From positions 1 to 64,000 of the forward strand of contig NZ_APLF01000009.1 in assembly GCF_000355905.1 (NCBI RefSeq): DNA of 64,000 nt, given 5' to 3'. A model generated the notes under the pieces. It was not told the DNA's origin. It made no database searches and was given only the letters and a program-made list of their open reading frames with translations. The stretch's first letter is position 1. The number at the start of each line of letters is the position of its first letter. The stretch is from Psychroflexus gondwanensis ACAM 44 (GTDB lineage Bacteria; Bacteroidota; Bacteroidia; Flavobacteriales; Flavobacteriaceae). Of the stretch, positions 35,041-43,442 are shown one piece after another. The translations under genes were made by a program, and so were the position numbers.

Positions 35041-35382
35041 AATCGATCTCCAATATATTTTTTTAAAGCTTCGTTCTACAACTCTGTAGACTAAACGCTC
35101 CAAAAAGTCGTCGTGCCTCATTAAGTCTTGAATTTCCTTTTCGTGAATATCTATTCTATACAACAGATGAATAAAACTTGATGTTTTCTGATGCATCAGT
35201 TCAGAAAAGATGGGCTGTAGCCCGTTCCATAGTTCTTCCGGAGTAATGTTGGTTTGCAGCTCTATATCACTAAGTCCTACTAAGGCGAGGTCTTTATTGA
35301 TTTGTTGTATCAGCTGCTCCCAAACCTCGGCGTACTTGTCTACCTGGTCGATAACCTCATTAAGTTGTGAAGGGCAATTCAT
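35032..35382 (-). CDS. Small helical protein of unknown function
   Basis: A cytoplasmic 116 aa protein, mostly helical (LNEVIDQVDKYAEVWEQLIQ, then TPEELWNGLQPIFSELMHQK and IHEKEIQDLMRHDDFLERLV). No motif that I recognise. It starts where the polyprenyl synthase gene stops and is likely cotranscribed with it. Its end runs into the detached phzF 3'-end copy. It may be lineage-specific; the position next to isoprenoid synthesis is the only functional hint. Confidence 0.78.
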   Translation of the reverse strand: MNCPSQLNEVIDQVDKYAEVWEQLIQQINKDLALVGLSDIELQTNITPEELWNGLQPIFSELMHQKTSSFIHLLYRIDIHEKEIQDLMRHDDFLERLVYRVVERSFKKIYWRSIYK

Positions 35383-36357
35383 TTACATCTTTCGGTTCAT
35401 CAAGTTAGTGCCAAATTGGATCAGGAAGTCTTTTCCTTTCTCAGACACTTCTATATCTTTTAAGCTTTCAAAAGCCATTTCAGTGTATTCTTTTATTTTG
35501 GCTGTTGTTGCTTTTTCTGCTCCAGAATCTTCAAAGATTTGCTTGGCAGTTTCTATTTTACTAGATGGGTTTTCTGGCGAAATAGTGTAGAGATGTTTCA
35601 ATTGCTCTGCGCTGCTCTGGTCTGCCAATTCCAAAGCTTTCAGGTATAAGTAGGTTTTCTTGTTTTCTATAATGTCTCCGCCTATTTGTTTTCCAAAGAC
35701 GGCCTGTTCTCCAAACGTGTCTAAATAGTCATCTTGAATTTGGAAGGCAATACCTAAAAGTCTCCCGAACTCATAAATTTTACTCTGCACACTTTGGGAA
35801 ACATCGCTTACAATGGCGCCCATTTTTAGAGCAGCTCCCACCAAAACAGCGGTTTTATACTCAATCATTTTAAGGTACTCCTCGATAGTAACGTCGTCTC
35901 TTTCTTCAAAATCGACATCATACTGCTGTCCCTCACACACCTCAATAGCTGTTTTCGTGAAGAGTTCTGCTAGAGGCTTGAAGTGTTCTGCCGGATAATT
36001 TTCAAACAACTGGTAGGCATTGATGAGCATGGCATCTCCAGAGAGAATTCCTGTATTGATGTCCCATTTTTCATGGACGGTTTGTTGTCCTCTTCGCAGA
36101 GGGGCGTCGTCCATAATATCGTCATGTACCAAAGAAAAATTATGGAAAATTTCAATGGCTAGCGCTGCATCCATTGCTTTTTCTCGGCCTCCGCCAAAAA
36201 TATCGGCACTCATTAAGACCAACACAGGTCTCAGTCGTTTTCCACCGAGTCCAAGAATATACTCTATAGGTTCATATAGATTTCTAGGTTCTTTTTTTGG
36301 AACTTGAGCCTCCATATATTCTAAAAAAGACAACTTATAAGCTTCTAAATCCAACAT
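35383..36357 (-). CDS. Polyprenyl synthetase (trans-isoprenyl diphosphate synthase)
   Basis: 324 aa from the ATG at 36357 (a TTG lies one codon upstream). It condenses isopentenyl diphosphate units to make farnesyl/geranylgeranyl or longer diphosphates. The first Asp-rich motif DDIMDD is near residue 85 with RRG following, the second, FQIQDDYLD, near residue 210, and LGGKRLRPVL near 35. Residues before the first motif (FHNFSLVHDD) include Phe and Ser-Leu, which usually permit medium chains, but product length cannot be fixed from this. Confidence 0.93.
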   Translation of the reverse strand: MLDLEAYKLSFLEYMEAQVPKKEPRNLYEPIEYILGLGGKRLRPVLVLMSADIFGGGREKAMDAALAIEIFHNFSLVHDDIMDDAPLRRGQQTVHEKWDINTGILSGDAMLINAYQLFENYPAEHFKPLAELFTKTAIEVCEGQQYDVDFEERDDVTIEEYLKMIEYKTAVLVGAALKMGAIVSDVSQSVQSKIYEFGRLLGIAFQIQDDYLDTFGEQAVFGKQIGGDIIENKKTYLYLKALELADQSSAEQLKHLYTISPENPSSKIETAKQIFEDSGAEKATTAKIKEYTEMAFESLKDIEVSEKGKDFLIQFGTNLMNRKM

Positions 36358-36512
36358 CAATTTTTTTGTGCTAAAATAAATCTTTTGAAGTTTCTAACTT
36401 GTTTTTTATAAAATTGTTTGCTGTGGCGCTTCGATTTTGTTTAAGCCTAAAGGCTTATCGCCTAAGTATTGATAATATTATTCCAAATGAACCGATTTTT
36501 AGATAGAAATTG

Positions 36513-36520
36513 TAATTTTG
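36513..36520 (+). promoter_or_regulatory. -7 box of the sucA promoter
   Basis: TAATTTTG matches the Bacteroidota -7 consensus TAnnTTTG fully. Transcription would start near 36526, downstream of the frame's earliest possible start (36469) but before ATG 36550. This supports 36550 as the sucA start. No clear TTG element is found 19-20 nt upstream. Confidence 0.55.
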
Positions 36521-36549
36521 TAGTACACATTACTAGATGTAATACCAAT

Positions 36550-39363
36550 ATGGACAAATATTCCTTTTTAAATGCGATGTCTCCATCGCTACTAGCAGAT
36601 CTTTATAATCAATATTTACAAAATCCTGACGCTACAGAGCCAAGCATGAGAGCCTTTTTTCAAGGTTTCGACTTTGGCCTAGAGTCTGGAGAATCTCTTG
36701 GAGAATCCTCTAATGGAACGACAACTGTCACCCTAAAAGATTCTGGAACCAAAGAAACCGAAAAGGTTGAGGTGTCAGGAAATGTGCAGAAAGAATTCCA
36801 AGTCATCAACCTTATTGACGGTTATCGTCACCGGGGACATTTATTTACTAAAACAAACCCTGTAAGGGAGCGTCGTAAATATTCACCAAAACTAGACATC
36901 GAAAACTTTGGTTTATCCCAGTCAGATCTGGATATAGACTTTGAAGCTGGAGAAGTCATAGGGATTGGTAAAACCTCTTTGAGAAAAATCATTGAGTTTT
37001 TGGAGAACGTATTTTGTGATTCTATTGGTGTAGAATACGCCTATATCCGTAATCCAAAAGAAATAAAATGGATTCAAGACAAAATTTATCACAATCAAAA
37101 TAAGACTGATTTTTCTGAAACTCAGAAGAAAAATATTTTAAGAAAACTAAATGAAGCCGTCACTTTTGAAACCTTCTTACATAAAAGTTACGTTGGGCAA
37201 AAAAGATTTTCGCTAGAAGGGAATGAATCTTTGATTCCTGCTTTGGATACCTTAATAGAAGCTGCAGCAAATGTAGGGGTGAAAGAGTTCGTGATGGGAA
37301 TGGCCCACCGTGGCCGTTTAAACACCTTGGTGAATATTTTTGGTAAAAGTGCAAAAACGATTTTCAATGAGTTTGAAGGTAAAGATTATGATGTTGATGG
37401 TTTCGATGGAGATGTCAAGTACCATTTAGGATGGACTTGTAAACGCCAAAGCGATTCTGGTAAAGAAATTAATCTCAACATGGCTCCCAACCCGTCTCAC
37501 TTAGAGACCGTTGGTTCTATTGTACAAGGTATAGCGAGAGCGAAGCAAGACGACCATCATTTGGGAGAAGAACAGGATGTTTTACCTATCGTAGTTCATG
37601 GAGATGCAGCTATCGCAGCACAAGGTATTGCCTATGAAATAGTGCAAATGGCACAGCTAGACGGTTATAAAACAGGAGGAACTATCCATATTGTAGTGAA
37701 TAACCAAATTGGGTTTACCACCAATTATACAGACGGAAGATCTTCAACTTACTGTACCGATGTCGCTAAAGTGACTTTGTCTCCAGTGCTCCACGTGAAT
37801 GCAGACGATGCAGAGGCTGTTGTCCATGCGATGAATTTTGCTCTACAATTTAGAATGGAATTTGGTAGAGATGTCTTTATCGATTTGTTGGGGTATAGAA
37901 AATATGGACATAACGAAGGGGATGAGCCAAGATTTACTCAGCCCAAATTATATAAGGCCATTTCTGAGCATAAAAATCCTAGAGATATTTATGCAGACAA
38001 ATTGGTAGAACAAGGAATCATAAACAAAGATTACTTGGACCAATTAGAGGAAAGTGTAAAGTCTAAGCTTAACGAAGAATACGAAGACTCTAAGAAAGAG
38101 GATAAAGTAATGATGACCAAAATTCTCCAAGAAGAATGGGAGGGTTATGAACCTGCAGATAAGAATGAGATGCTCAAGCCTGTGGACACCACCTTCGACT
38201 TGAAAGAACTTTCAAAATTAGCGGAAGCCATCACGACCTTGCCAGAGGATAAAAATTTCATGAAGAAGATAAAGAAGCTCATGAAAACCCGTCACACTAT
38301 GTATTTTGAAAAAAATGAGCTCGACTGGGCAATGGGTGAGCTTCTAGCCTATGCAACATTATTGAAAGAGGGGCATGATGTGAGAATATCTGGACAAGAT
38401 GTAGAGCGTGGAACCTTTTCCCACAGACATGCGGTTATCATAACTGAAAATAGCGAAGAAGAGTATGTCCCTCATAATCATTTGGGTGGAGAACAATCTA
38501 AATTTTATATTTACAATTCTCTTCTTTCAGAATATGCTGTGGTAGGGTTTGATTATGGTTATGCTATGGCAAGTCCATCGTCGCTAACCATCTGGGAGGC
38601 ACAATTTGGTGATTTTAGTAATGGAGCTCAAATCATTATCGATCAATACATCTCTTCGGCAGAGGATAAATGGAAAACGCAAAACGGTTTAGTCATGCTG
38701 TTACCTCATGGTTATGAGGGGCAAGGATCAGAACATTCTTCAGCAAGAATGGAAAGATACCTTCAGTTGTGTGCCAAAGACAATATGTTTGTCGCCAACT
38801 GTACCAGTCCAGCAAATTATTTCCACTTGTTAAGACGTCAGCAAAAAACAAACTATAGAAAGCCACTCATTGTATTTACGCCCAAAAGTTTATTGAGGCA
38901 CGCAGAGGTTATATCTTCAAAAGAAGAATTGGCCGAGGGAAGTTTCCAAACCGTAATAGATGATGCTAAGGCTAAGGTAAAAGACACCAAGACTCTTGTG
39001 TTTTGTTCTGGTAAATTTTACTTCGATCTTAAAAAGAGACGAGAAGAAGAAAAAAGAAACGATGTGGCTTTAGTGAGAGTAGAACAGCTCTTTCCATTGC
39101 CTAAAGAAGAGATGAATAAGGTCATCAAGAAGTATAAGAATGCCAAAGATGTGGTTTGGGCACAAGAAGAACCAAGAAATATGGGAGCTTACACGCATCT
39201 TCTGTTGCAATACGATAAAACGAAAGACTTTAGAGTCTGTAGTAGACGTTTTTACGGTTCTCCTGCGGCAGGAAGTCAAACAAGATTCAAGAGAAGACAC
39301 GAAGAAGTTATCGATTATGTATTCGATGATTCAAAAGACAATTGTTTAAACGACTACAAATAA
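36550..39363 (+). CDS. sucA: 2-oxoglutarate dehydrogenase E1 component
   Basis: 937 aa from ATG 36550. Thiamine-diphosphate E1 subunit that decarboxylates 2-oxoglutarate and passes succinyl to the E2 lipoyl arm in the TCA cycle. The N-terminal segment SFLNAMSPSLLADLYNQYLQ is the E2-binding start; MGMAHRGRLNTLVNIFGK, HGDAAIAAQGIAYEIVQM and NNQIGFTTNYTDGRSSTYCT are ThDP/Mg regions; HEGQGSEHSSARMERYL-like (here YEGQGSEHSSARMERYL) is in the transketolase-like half. Length is usual. The upstream codons offered by the longer frame lie before the likely transcription start. The E2 gene follows 30 bases later. Confidence 0.96.
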   Translation: MDKYSFLNAMSPSLLADLYNQYLQNPDATEPSMRAFFQGFDFGLESGESLGESSNGTTTVTLKDSGTKETEKVEVSGNVQKEFQVINLIDGYRHRGHLFTKTNPVRERRKYSPKLDIENFGLSQSDLDIDFEAGEVIGIGKTSLRKIIEFLENVFCDSIGVEYAYIRNPKEIKWIQDKIYHNQNKTDFSETQKKNILRKLNEAVTFETFLHKSYVGQKRFSLEGNESLIPALDTLIEAAANVGVKEFVMGMAHRGRLNTLVNIFGKSAKTIFNEFEGKDYDVDGFDGDVKYHLGWTCKRQSDSGKEINLNMAPNPSHLETVGSIVQGIARAKQDDHHLGEEQDVLPIVVHGDAAIAAQGIAYEIVQMAQLDGYKTGGTIHIVVNNQIGFTTNYTDGRSSTYCTDVAKVTLSPVLHVNADDAEAVVHAMNFALQFRMEFGRDVFIDLLGYRKYGHNEGDEPRFTQPKLYKAISEHKNPRDIYADKLVEQGIINKDYLDQLEESVKSKLNEEYEDSKKEDKVMMTKILQEEWEGYEPADKNEMLKPVDTTFDLKELSKLAEAITTLPEDKNFMKKIKKLMKTRHTMYFEKNELDWAMGELLAYATLLKEGHDVRISGQDVERGTFSHRHAVIITENSEEEYVPHNHLGGEQSKFYIYNSLLSEYAVVGFDYGYAMASPSSLTIWEAQFGDFSNGAQIIIDQYISSAEDKWKTQNGLVMLLPHGYEGQGSEHSSARMERYLQLCAKDNMFVANCTSPANYFHLLRRQQKTNYRKPLIVFTPKSLLRHAEVISSKEELAEGSFQTVIDDAKAKVKDTKTLVFCSGKFYFDLKKRREEEKRNDVALVRVEQLFPLPKEEMNKVIKKYKNAKDVVWAQEEPRNMGAYTHLLLQYDKTKDFRVCSRRFYGSPAAGSQTRFKRRHEEVIDYVFDDSKDNCLNDYK

Positions 39364-39393
39364 TAAAAACCAAGTTACGAAACACATAATATT

Positions 39394-40701
39394 ATGGCTT
39401 TAGAAATGAAAGTCCCTTCTCCGGGAGAATCCATTAGCGAAGTTGAAATCGCAGAATGGTTAGTAAAAGATGGAGACTATGTAGAAAAAGATCAAGCTGT
39501 CGCAGAAGTAGATAGCGATAAAGCAACTTTGGAACTTCCAGCAGAAGCCTCAGGAATTATCACCTTCAAAGCCCAAGAAGGCGATGTTGTTCAGGTAGGC
39601 GATGTAGTTTGTTTAATTGATACAGAAGCTGAAAAGCCATCTGGCGGTGACGATAAAAAAGAAGAATCTAAGTCAAAAGATTCTTCTAAAGACTCTTCAG
39701 AAGATAAAAAAGAAGATAATAAAGAAGCCCCTAAAAAAGAAGAAACGTCAAGTTCAAAAGAGGAAACGTCAGCTTCAAAAGAAACTAAAGAGGAAACCTC
39801 TTCTTCTAAAGAGACTTATGCAACAGGAACGCCTTCTCCAGCCGCTAGGAAAACCTTAGACGAAAAGGGAATCGACTCTAAAGATGTGAAAGGGACAGGC
39901 AGAGATGGTAGAATTACCAAAGAGGACGCCGTCAACGCAGAAGCAAAACATTCTATGGGATCTCCAGGTGCTGGAAAACGCAGCGAGACGAGGAGTAAAA
40001 TGTCTATGTTGAGACGAAAGGTAGCGGAGCGTTTGGTAAGTGTTAAAAATGAAACGGCTATGTTAACGACTTTCAACGAAGTCAATATGCAGCCTATTTT
40101 CGATCTTAGAACTCAGTATAAAGAGAAATTTAAAGAAACTCACGGCGTTAGTCTTGGTTTTATGTCTTTCTTCACCCTAGCAGTTGTTCGTGCATTGGAC
40201 AAATTTCCTTCTGTCAATAGTATGGTAGATGGTAAAGAAATGATTACTTACGATTATAAAGATATAAGTGTTGCGGTTTCGGGGCCTAAAGGCTTGATGG
40301 TGCCAGTAATGCGTAATGTCGAAAATCTTGGCTTTAGAGGGGTTGAGCAAGAAGTAAAACGTTTGGCAACTCGCGCTAGAGATGGTAAGATTACGATAGA
40401 TGAAATGACTGGAGGAACCTTTACCATTTCAAATGGAGGTGTTTTTGGGTCTATGTTATCTACTCCGATCATTAATCCTCCGCAAAGTGGGATTTTAGGA
40501 ATGCACAATATTGTAGAGCGCCCAGTCGCTATAGACGGTAAAGTTGAAATACGCCCAGTTATGTACGTTGCTCTATCTTACGATCATAGAATTATTGATG
40601 GCCGTGAATCTGTTGGATTCTTAGTCGCTATTAAAGAGGCTTTAGAAGATCCTAAAGAATTATTGATGAACGGAAATGTAGAAAAAGCATTAGAGCTTTA
40701 A
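39394..40701 (+). CDS. sucB: Dihydrolipoyllysine-residue succinyltransferase (2-oxoglutarate dehydrogenase E2)
   Basis: 435 aa. One lipoyl domain with the modified lysine K43 in [12 protein letters not shown] is followed by a low-complexity Lys/Glu/Ser linker (about 85-145). A peripheral subunit-binding domain ([20 protein letters not shown], then [11 protein letters not shown]) and the catalytic domain follow, with [12 protein letters not shown] and the active-site His in [11 protein letters not shown]. It forms an operon with sucA and ends at a terminator. E3 is not encoded nearby. Confidence 0.96.
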   Translation: MALEMKVPSPGESISEVEIAEWLVKDGDYVEKDQAVAEVDSDKATLELPAEASGIITFKAQEGDVVQVGDVVCLIDTEAEKPSGGDDKKEESKSKDSSKDSSEDKKEDNKEAPKKEETSSSKEETSASKETKEETSSSKETYATGTPSPAARKTLDEKGIDSKDVKGTGRDGRITKEDAVNAEAKHSMGSPGAGKRSETRSKMSMLRRKVAERLVSVKNETAMLTTFNEVNMQPIFDLRTQYKEKFKETHGVSLGFMSFFTLAVVRALDKFPSVNSMVDGKEMITYDYKDISVAVSGPKGLMVPVMRNVENLGFRGVEQEVKRLATRARDGKITIDEMTGGTFTISNGGVFGSMLSTPIINPPQSGILGMHNIVERPVAIDGKVEIRPVMYVALSYDHRIIDGRESVGFLVAIKEALEDPKELLMNGNVEKALEL

Positions 40702-40727
40702 TCTATAGATCTTTTTAAATCACTTAC

Positions 40728-40761
40728 AACCCTGAAGTTTTACAAAGCTTCAGGGTTTTTT
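40728..40761 (+). terminator. Rho-independent terminator of sucAB
   Basis: The arms AACCCTGAAG and CTTCAGGGTT form a perfect 10-bp stem around a 10-base loop, followed by a run of T. It lies 26 bases after the sucB stop. Confidence 0.92.
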
Positions 40762-40924
40762 GTTTCTGTTTTAAATTGGATTTGCCCCCTTTAACTTCCG
40801 TGGGTTTCGATACATTTCTTAAGGGTTTTTAGTTGGCTTAGGATATCCAGCTTGGTGAGGAACATTAACTAAAGGTTTTACGTTGAAAAGAGCTGTTTCA
40901 ATTATTGAAGCGGCACTTTTATGT

Positions 40925-41057
40925 TACAAACAAGTTTTACTTTAAATAGAGGCGACTGATTTTTTTAATCGATAACCGCTTTGCCTTTTTAAGAATATCG
41001 ATACCGATGATGCCGTGAACTAGTTCAGCATCATAATTGCTTAAGGCTTTATTGACC
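40925..41057 (-). repeat. Detached, decayed copy of the retropepsin-like gene 3' end
   Basis: About 133 bases clearly homologous to 42161-42293. On the minus strand they read VNKALSNYDAELVHGIIGID and end SRLYLK plus stop, matching the last 39 codons of the gene at 42173-42610. A lost base and a later gained base shift the frame for about nine codons between, so the copy is decaying. It lies on the far side of the Xre-RES cassette. The rest of 40762-41142 holds no gene. Confidence 0.85.
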
Positions 41058-41114
41058 TTTGATAAGTCATTTATAATTGATAGAATCTCTAAAAATCGCA
41101 ATTACAGCAATTTG

Positions 41115-41130
41115 GTTGTATATTTACAAC
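41115..41130 (+). promoter_or_regulatory. Palindromic operator overlapping the Xre-RES promoter
   Basis: GTTGTA-TATT-TACAAC is a perfect inverted repeat, and the -7-like box TATATTTA (41119-41126) lies inside it. It is 12 bases before the antitoxin ATG. Antitoxins of this type repress their own promoter, so this is the likely operator. Confidence 0.6.
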
Positions 41131-41142
41131 AAAACTATTGTA

Positions 41143-41640
41143 ATGAGTGATGTCCTTAAAACAAAGCCTTTCAATACAAAAGTAAGTATTGATAAAGCTA
41201 AGCTGAATAATAAGAATATCCAGAAATGGATTTTAATTGCTGATGGTAAAACTTTTGCCTGGTCAAATAGGTTAGAGAGAGTTCAAGTAATTCGGAAAGG
41301 GATCCCTTACGACTCCATAGGGAGTATTAGTAAGAAAATCAACAGCCCTGTCAAAACAGTTTTAAATATTGTGGGGGTTCCTCAAACTACTTACAACAAG
41401 AAAAAAAGTAATCATTCTTTATTGGATAGCCGGGATAGTGAACTCGTATTAAGGATTTCTGAAGTAATTGATTACGGTATTGATACTTTTAATAATGAGG
41501 ATGAAAAATTTCAAAGATGGCTTCATAAACCAAATCTCTCATTAGGAGGAAGTCCTCCAATTAAATTCTTTGATACGATAAGCGGAATAAACGAAGTGAA
41601 ATTTTGTTTGAGCAGAATAGAATACGGAAACTTTGCTTAA
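41143..41640 (+). CDS. Xre/MbcA/ParS-type antitoxin (DUF2384) of an Xre-RES module
   Basis: 165 aa from ATG 41143; the longer frame from 41077 would start inside the region upstream of the operator. An N-terminal helical Xre-like domain (about 45-95: RVQVIRKGIPYDSIGSISKK, PVKTVLNIVGVPQTTYNKKK) precedes the toxin-binding domain. That shows SELVLRISEVIDYGIDTFNN, then FQRWLHKPNLSLGGSPPIKF and FDTISGINEVKFCLSRIEYG, the usual layout of DUF2384 with the GG(S/K)xP turn. The stop overlaps the RES start (TAATG). Confidence 0.92.
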   Translation: MSDVLKTKPFNTKVSIDKAKLNNKNIQKWILIADGKTFAWSNRLERVQVIRKGIPYDSIGSISKKINSPVKTVLNIVGVPQTTYNKKKSNHSLLDSRDSELVLRISEVIDYGIDTFNNEDEKFQRWLHKPNLSLGGSPPIKFFDTISGINEVKFCLSRIEYGNFA

Positions 41641-42107
41641 TGAAACTCTATCGAATTGAACGAAAAAAATATCTAAAATCGACATTGACAGGGATTGGAG
41701 CTTCGAAATCAAAAGGGTTCAGATGGAATAGTGAAGATACACGATTAATCTACACTGCTGATACAAGAGCCCTTGCCATGTTGGAAGTTTCAGTTCACTT
41801 AGACATAAGTGAAGATTTACCTGATGATAGATATTTTGTTGAAATTGAAATACCAGATGATATCTCTGCACTTGAAGTGAAATTAAAAGATCTACCAGAA
41901 AAATGGGATTCAAAACCCCCATTACTTGTTACACAAATAATTTGTGATGACTTTGTTCTAAATAATGAAGCAGCAATTCTCAAAGTGCCAAGTTGTATAA
42001 TTCCTCAAGAACACAATTATCTAATTAACCCACTTCATCCAGATGCTGAAAAGATCAAAATTATAGGTCAAACATCGTTAAAATTCGATGAAAGATTTAA
42101 AAAATAG
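41640..42107 (+). CDS. RES-domain toxin of an Xre-RES module
   Basis: 155 aa from the ATG that overlaps the antitoxin stop. MKLYRIERKKYLKS, then GFRWNSEDTRLIYTADTRAL, AMLEVSVHLD shows the Arg-Glu-Ser pattern that names the domain. Known RES toxins degrade NAD+ and stop growth until the Xre antitoxin blocks them. The gene looks intact and full length. With the antitoxin it forms a cassette bracketed by copies of the 3' end of the adjacent minus-strand gene. Confidence 0.93.
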   Translation: MKLYRIERKKYLKSTLTGIGASKSKGFRWNSEDTRLIYTADTRALAMLEVSVHLDISEDLPDDRYFVEIEIPDDISALEVKLKDLPEKWDSKPPLLVTQIICDDFVLNNEAAILKVPSCIIPQEHNYLINPLHPDAEKIKIIGQTSLKFDERFKK

Positions 42108-42160
42108 CGACTTATGGTTAAAGCCAATCATCTACTCAGCAAGATCTATTTTACTTCAAA

Positions 42161-42293
42161 TACAAATAACTCTTACTTTAAATAGAGGCGACTGGTTTTA
42201 TAATCGATAACCGCTTTTCCTCTTTTAAGAATATCGGCTCCTATGATGCCGTGAACCAGTTCAGCATCATGATCGCTTAAGGCTTTATTGACG
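42161..42293 (-). repeat. 3' end of the retropepsin-like gene, copy fused to the gene
   Basis: Intact counterpart of 40925-41057. It covers the last 40 codons of the gene at 42173-42610 and 12 bases beyond its stop. The two copies lie in direct orientation and bracket the Xre-RES cassette. Confidence 0.85.
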
Positions 42294-42610
42294 TGAGAGA
42301 GATCGAATAAAATTAAATCGACTTTTTTTTTGGTCCACTTGCCAATGCTTACTTTGTTACTGGTAGACGTTTTGGTAAGCATATTGGTCGCCCCCGCTCC
42401 AGCAGCTTTGATATTACTATCTTCAGAAAATAAATTGAAATGCTCTGCATAAATAAAGTCGATACAAGAACTGGAAGCCCCAGTATCTATGATAAAACTT
42501 CCTTCAACACCGTTGATGAGGACTTTACATTCAAAATGATTAGTTTCAGTAGTATTCATCTTAAGTGCTTTATACTTCTTTTCTAGTAAAAATGATTTTA
42601 AGGAAGACAT
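42173..42610 (-). CDS. Retropepsin-like aspartic protease family protein
   Basis: 145 aa with no signal peptide. The core ECKVLINGVEGSFIIDTGAS (catalytic D-T-G near residue 43) and AELVHGIIGADILKRGKAVI are the two conserved blocks of single-domain aspartyl proteases (retropepsin-like, active as dimers). The second start ATG (codon 18) is possible. The promoter region is shared with the divergent tatD gene. The 3' 39 codons are duplicated beyond the TA cassette. Confidence 0.88.
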   Translation of the reverse strand: MSSLKSFLLEKKYKALKMNTTETNHFECKVLINGVEGSFIIDTGASSSCIDFIYAEHFNLFSEDSNIKAAGAGATNMLTKTSTSNKVSIGKWTKKKVDLILFDLSHVNKALSDHDAELVHGIIGADILKRGKAVIDYKTSRLYLK

Positions 42611-42661
42611 TTATAGAGTTTTCGGCAAATATAAAGTTTCGTTTTAAATAAATTTGCCCTT

Positions 42662-43429
42662 ATGATAATTACAGATACACATACTCATTTATATTCTCAA
42701 GCTTTTGATGAAGACAGAGAAGAAATGATCCAAAGAGCACTAGATAATGAAGTGAAACGGTTTTTTATTCCTGCTATAGATTCAGAAACAACCCAAGCCA
42801 TGTACGATTTGGAACGTCGTTATCCAGAGCAAATGTTTTTGATGATGGGATTGCATCCAACCTCTGTCTCCGAAACCGTGGAAGAGGAGCTAAAGCATGT
42901 GGAGGAACAACTCAAGAAAAGAAAATTTTATGCCATTGGTGAAATTGGTATAGATTTGTATTGGGATAAAAGTTTCTTAGAAGCTCAGAGAAAAGCCTTC
43001 AAGCGTCAAATTCAACTCGCTAAGTCTTATAAACTTCCTATTGTGATTCACTGTAGAGAAGCTTTTGATGAGGTGTTTGAAGTCCTTGAAGAAGAGAAAG
43101 GAAAGGACTTACACGGAATTTTCCATTGCTTTACAGGAACAAAAACGCAAGCCGAACAAGCTATAGGGTACAATATGAAATTAGGAATAGGGGGGGTGTC
43201 GACCTTTAAAAACGGTAAAATAGATCAGTTTTTAAATGAGATTGACTTAAAACATATTGTTCTGGAAACAGATTCGCCTTATTTAGCACCAAAGCCTTAT
43301 AGAGGGAAGCGAAATGAAAGTGCTTATGTGTTGAAAGTTGCGGAGAAATTAGCCGAACTTTACGACTTAAGCCTTGAGGATATTGCCCTACAAACCACAA
43401 AAAACTCAAAGGAGGTCTTCGGAATCTAA
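42662..43429 (+). CDS. TatD-family metal-dependent hydrolase
   Basis: 255 aa, a TIM-barrel nuclease/hydrolase of the YcfH/TatD type. Metal-site signatures DTHTHLYSQAFDEDREEM (N-terminus), GEIGIDLYWDKS (Glu near 95), IVIHCREAF, GIFHCFTGT and LETDSPYLAPKPYRGKRNE are all present. Homologues act as 3'-5' DNA exonucleases or D-aminoacyl-tRNA deacylase-like enzymes; the exact role is open. A perfect -7 box TAAATTTG (42649-42656) ends five bases before the ATG, so the transcript may have little or no leader. The asparaginase gene follows 13 bases later. Confidence 0.93.
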   Translation: MIITDTHTHLYSQAFDEDREEMIQRALDNEVKRFFIPAIDSETTQAMYDLERRYPEQMFLMMGLHPTSVSETVEEELKHVEEQLKKRKFYAIGEIGIDLYWDKSFLEAQRKAFKRQIQLAKSYKLPIVIHCREAFDEVFEVLEEEKGKDLHGIFHCFTGTKTQAEQAIGYNMKLGIGGVSTFKNGKIDQFLNEIDLKHIVLETDSPYLAPKPYRGKRNESAYVLKVAEKLAELYDLSLEDIALQTTKNSKEVFGI

Positions 43430-43442
43430 TATAGCATCAGTT

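Noticed and set aside
36469-36549. Upstream start of sucA
   Set aside because: It lies before the likely transcription start (-7 box at 36513) and the peptide is unlike the E1 N-terminus.
39617-39859. Lys-rich frame inside sucB
   Set aside because: It is the shifted reading of the low-complexity E2 linker (A/G-rich codons), not a gene.
40762-40924. Possible small RNA or gene after the sucAB terminator
   Set aside because: No promoter, frame or strong structure found; treated as flank of the decayed gene end.
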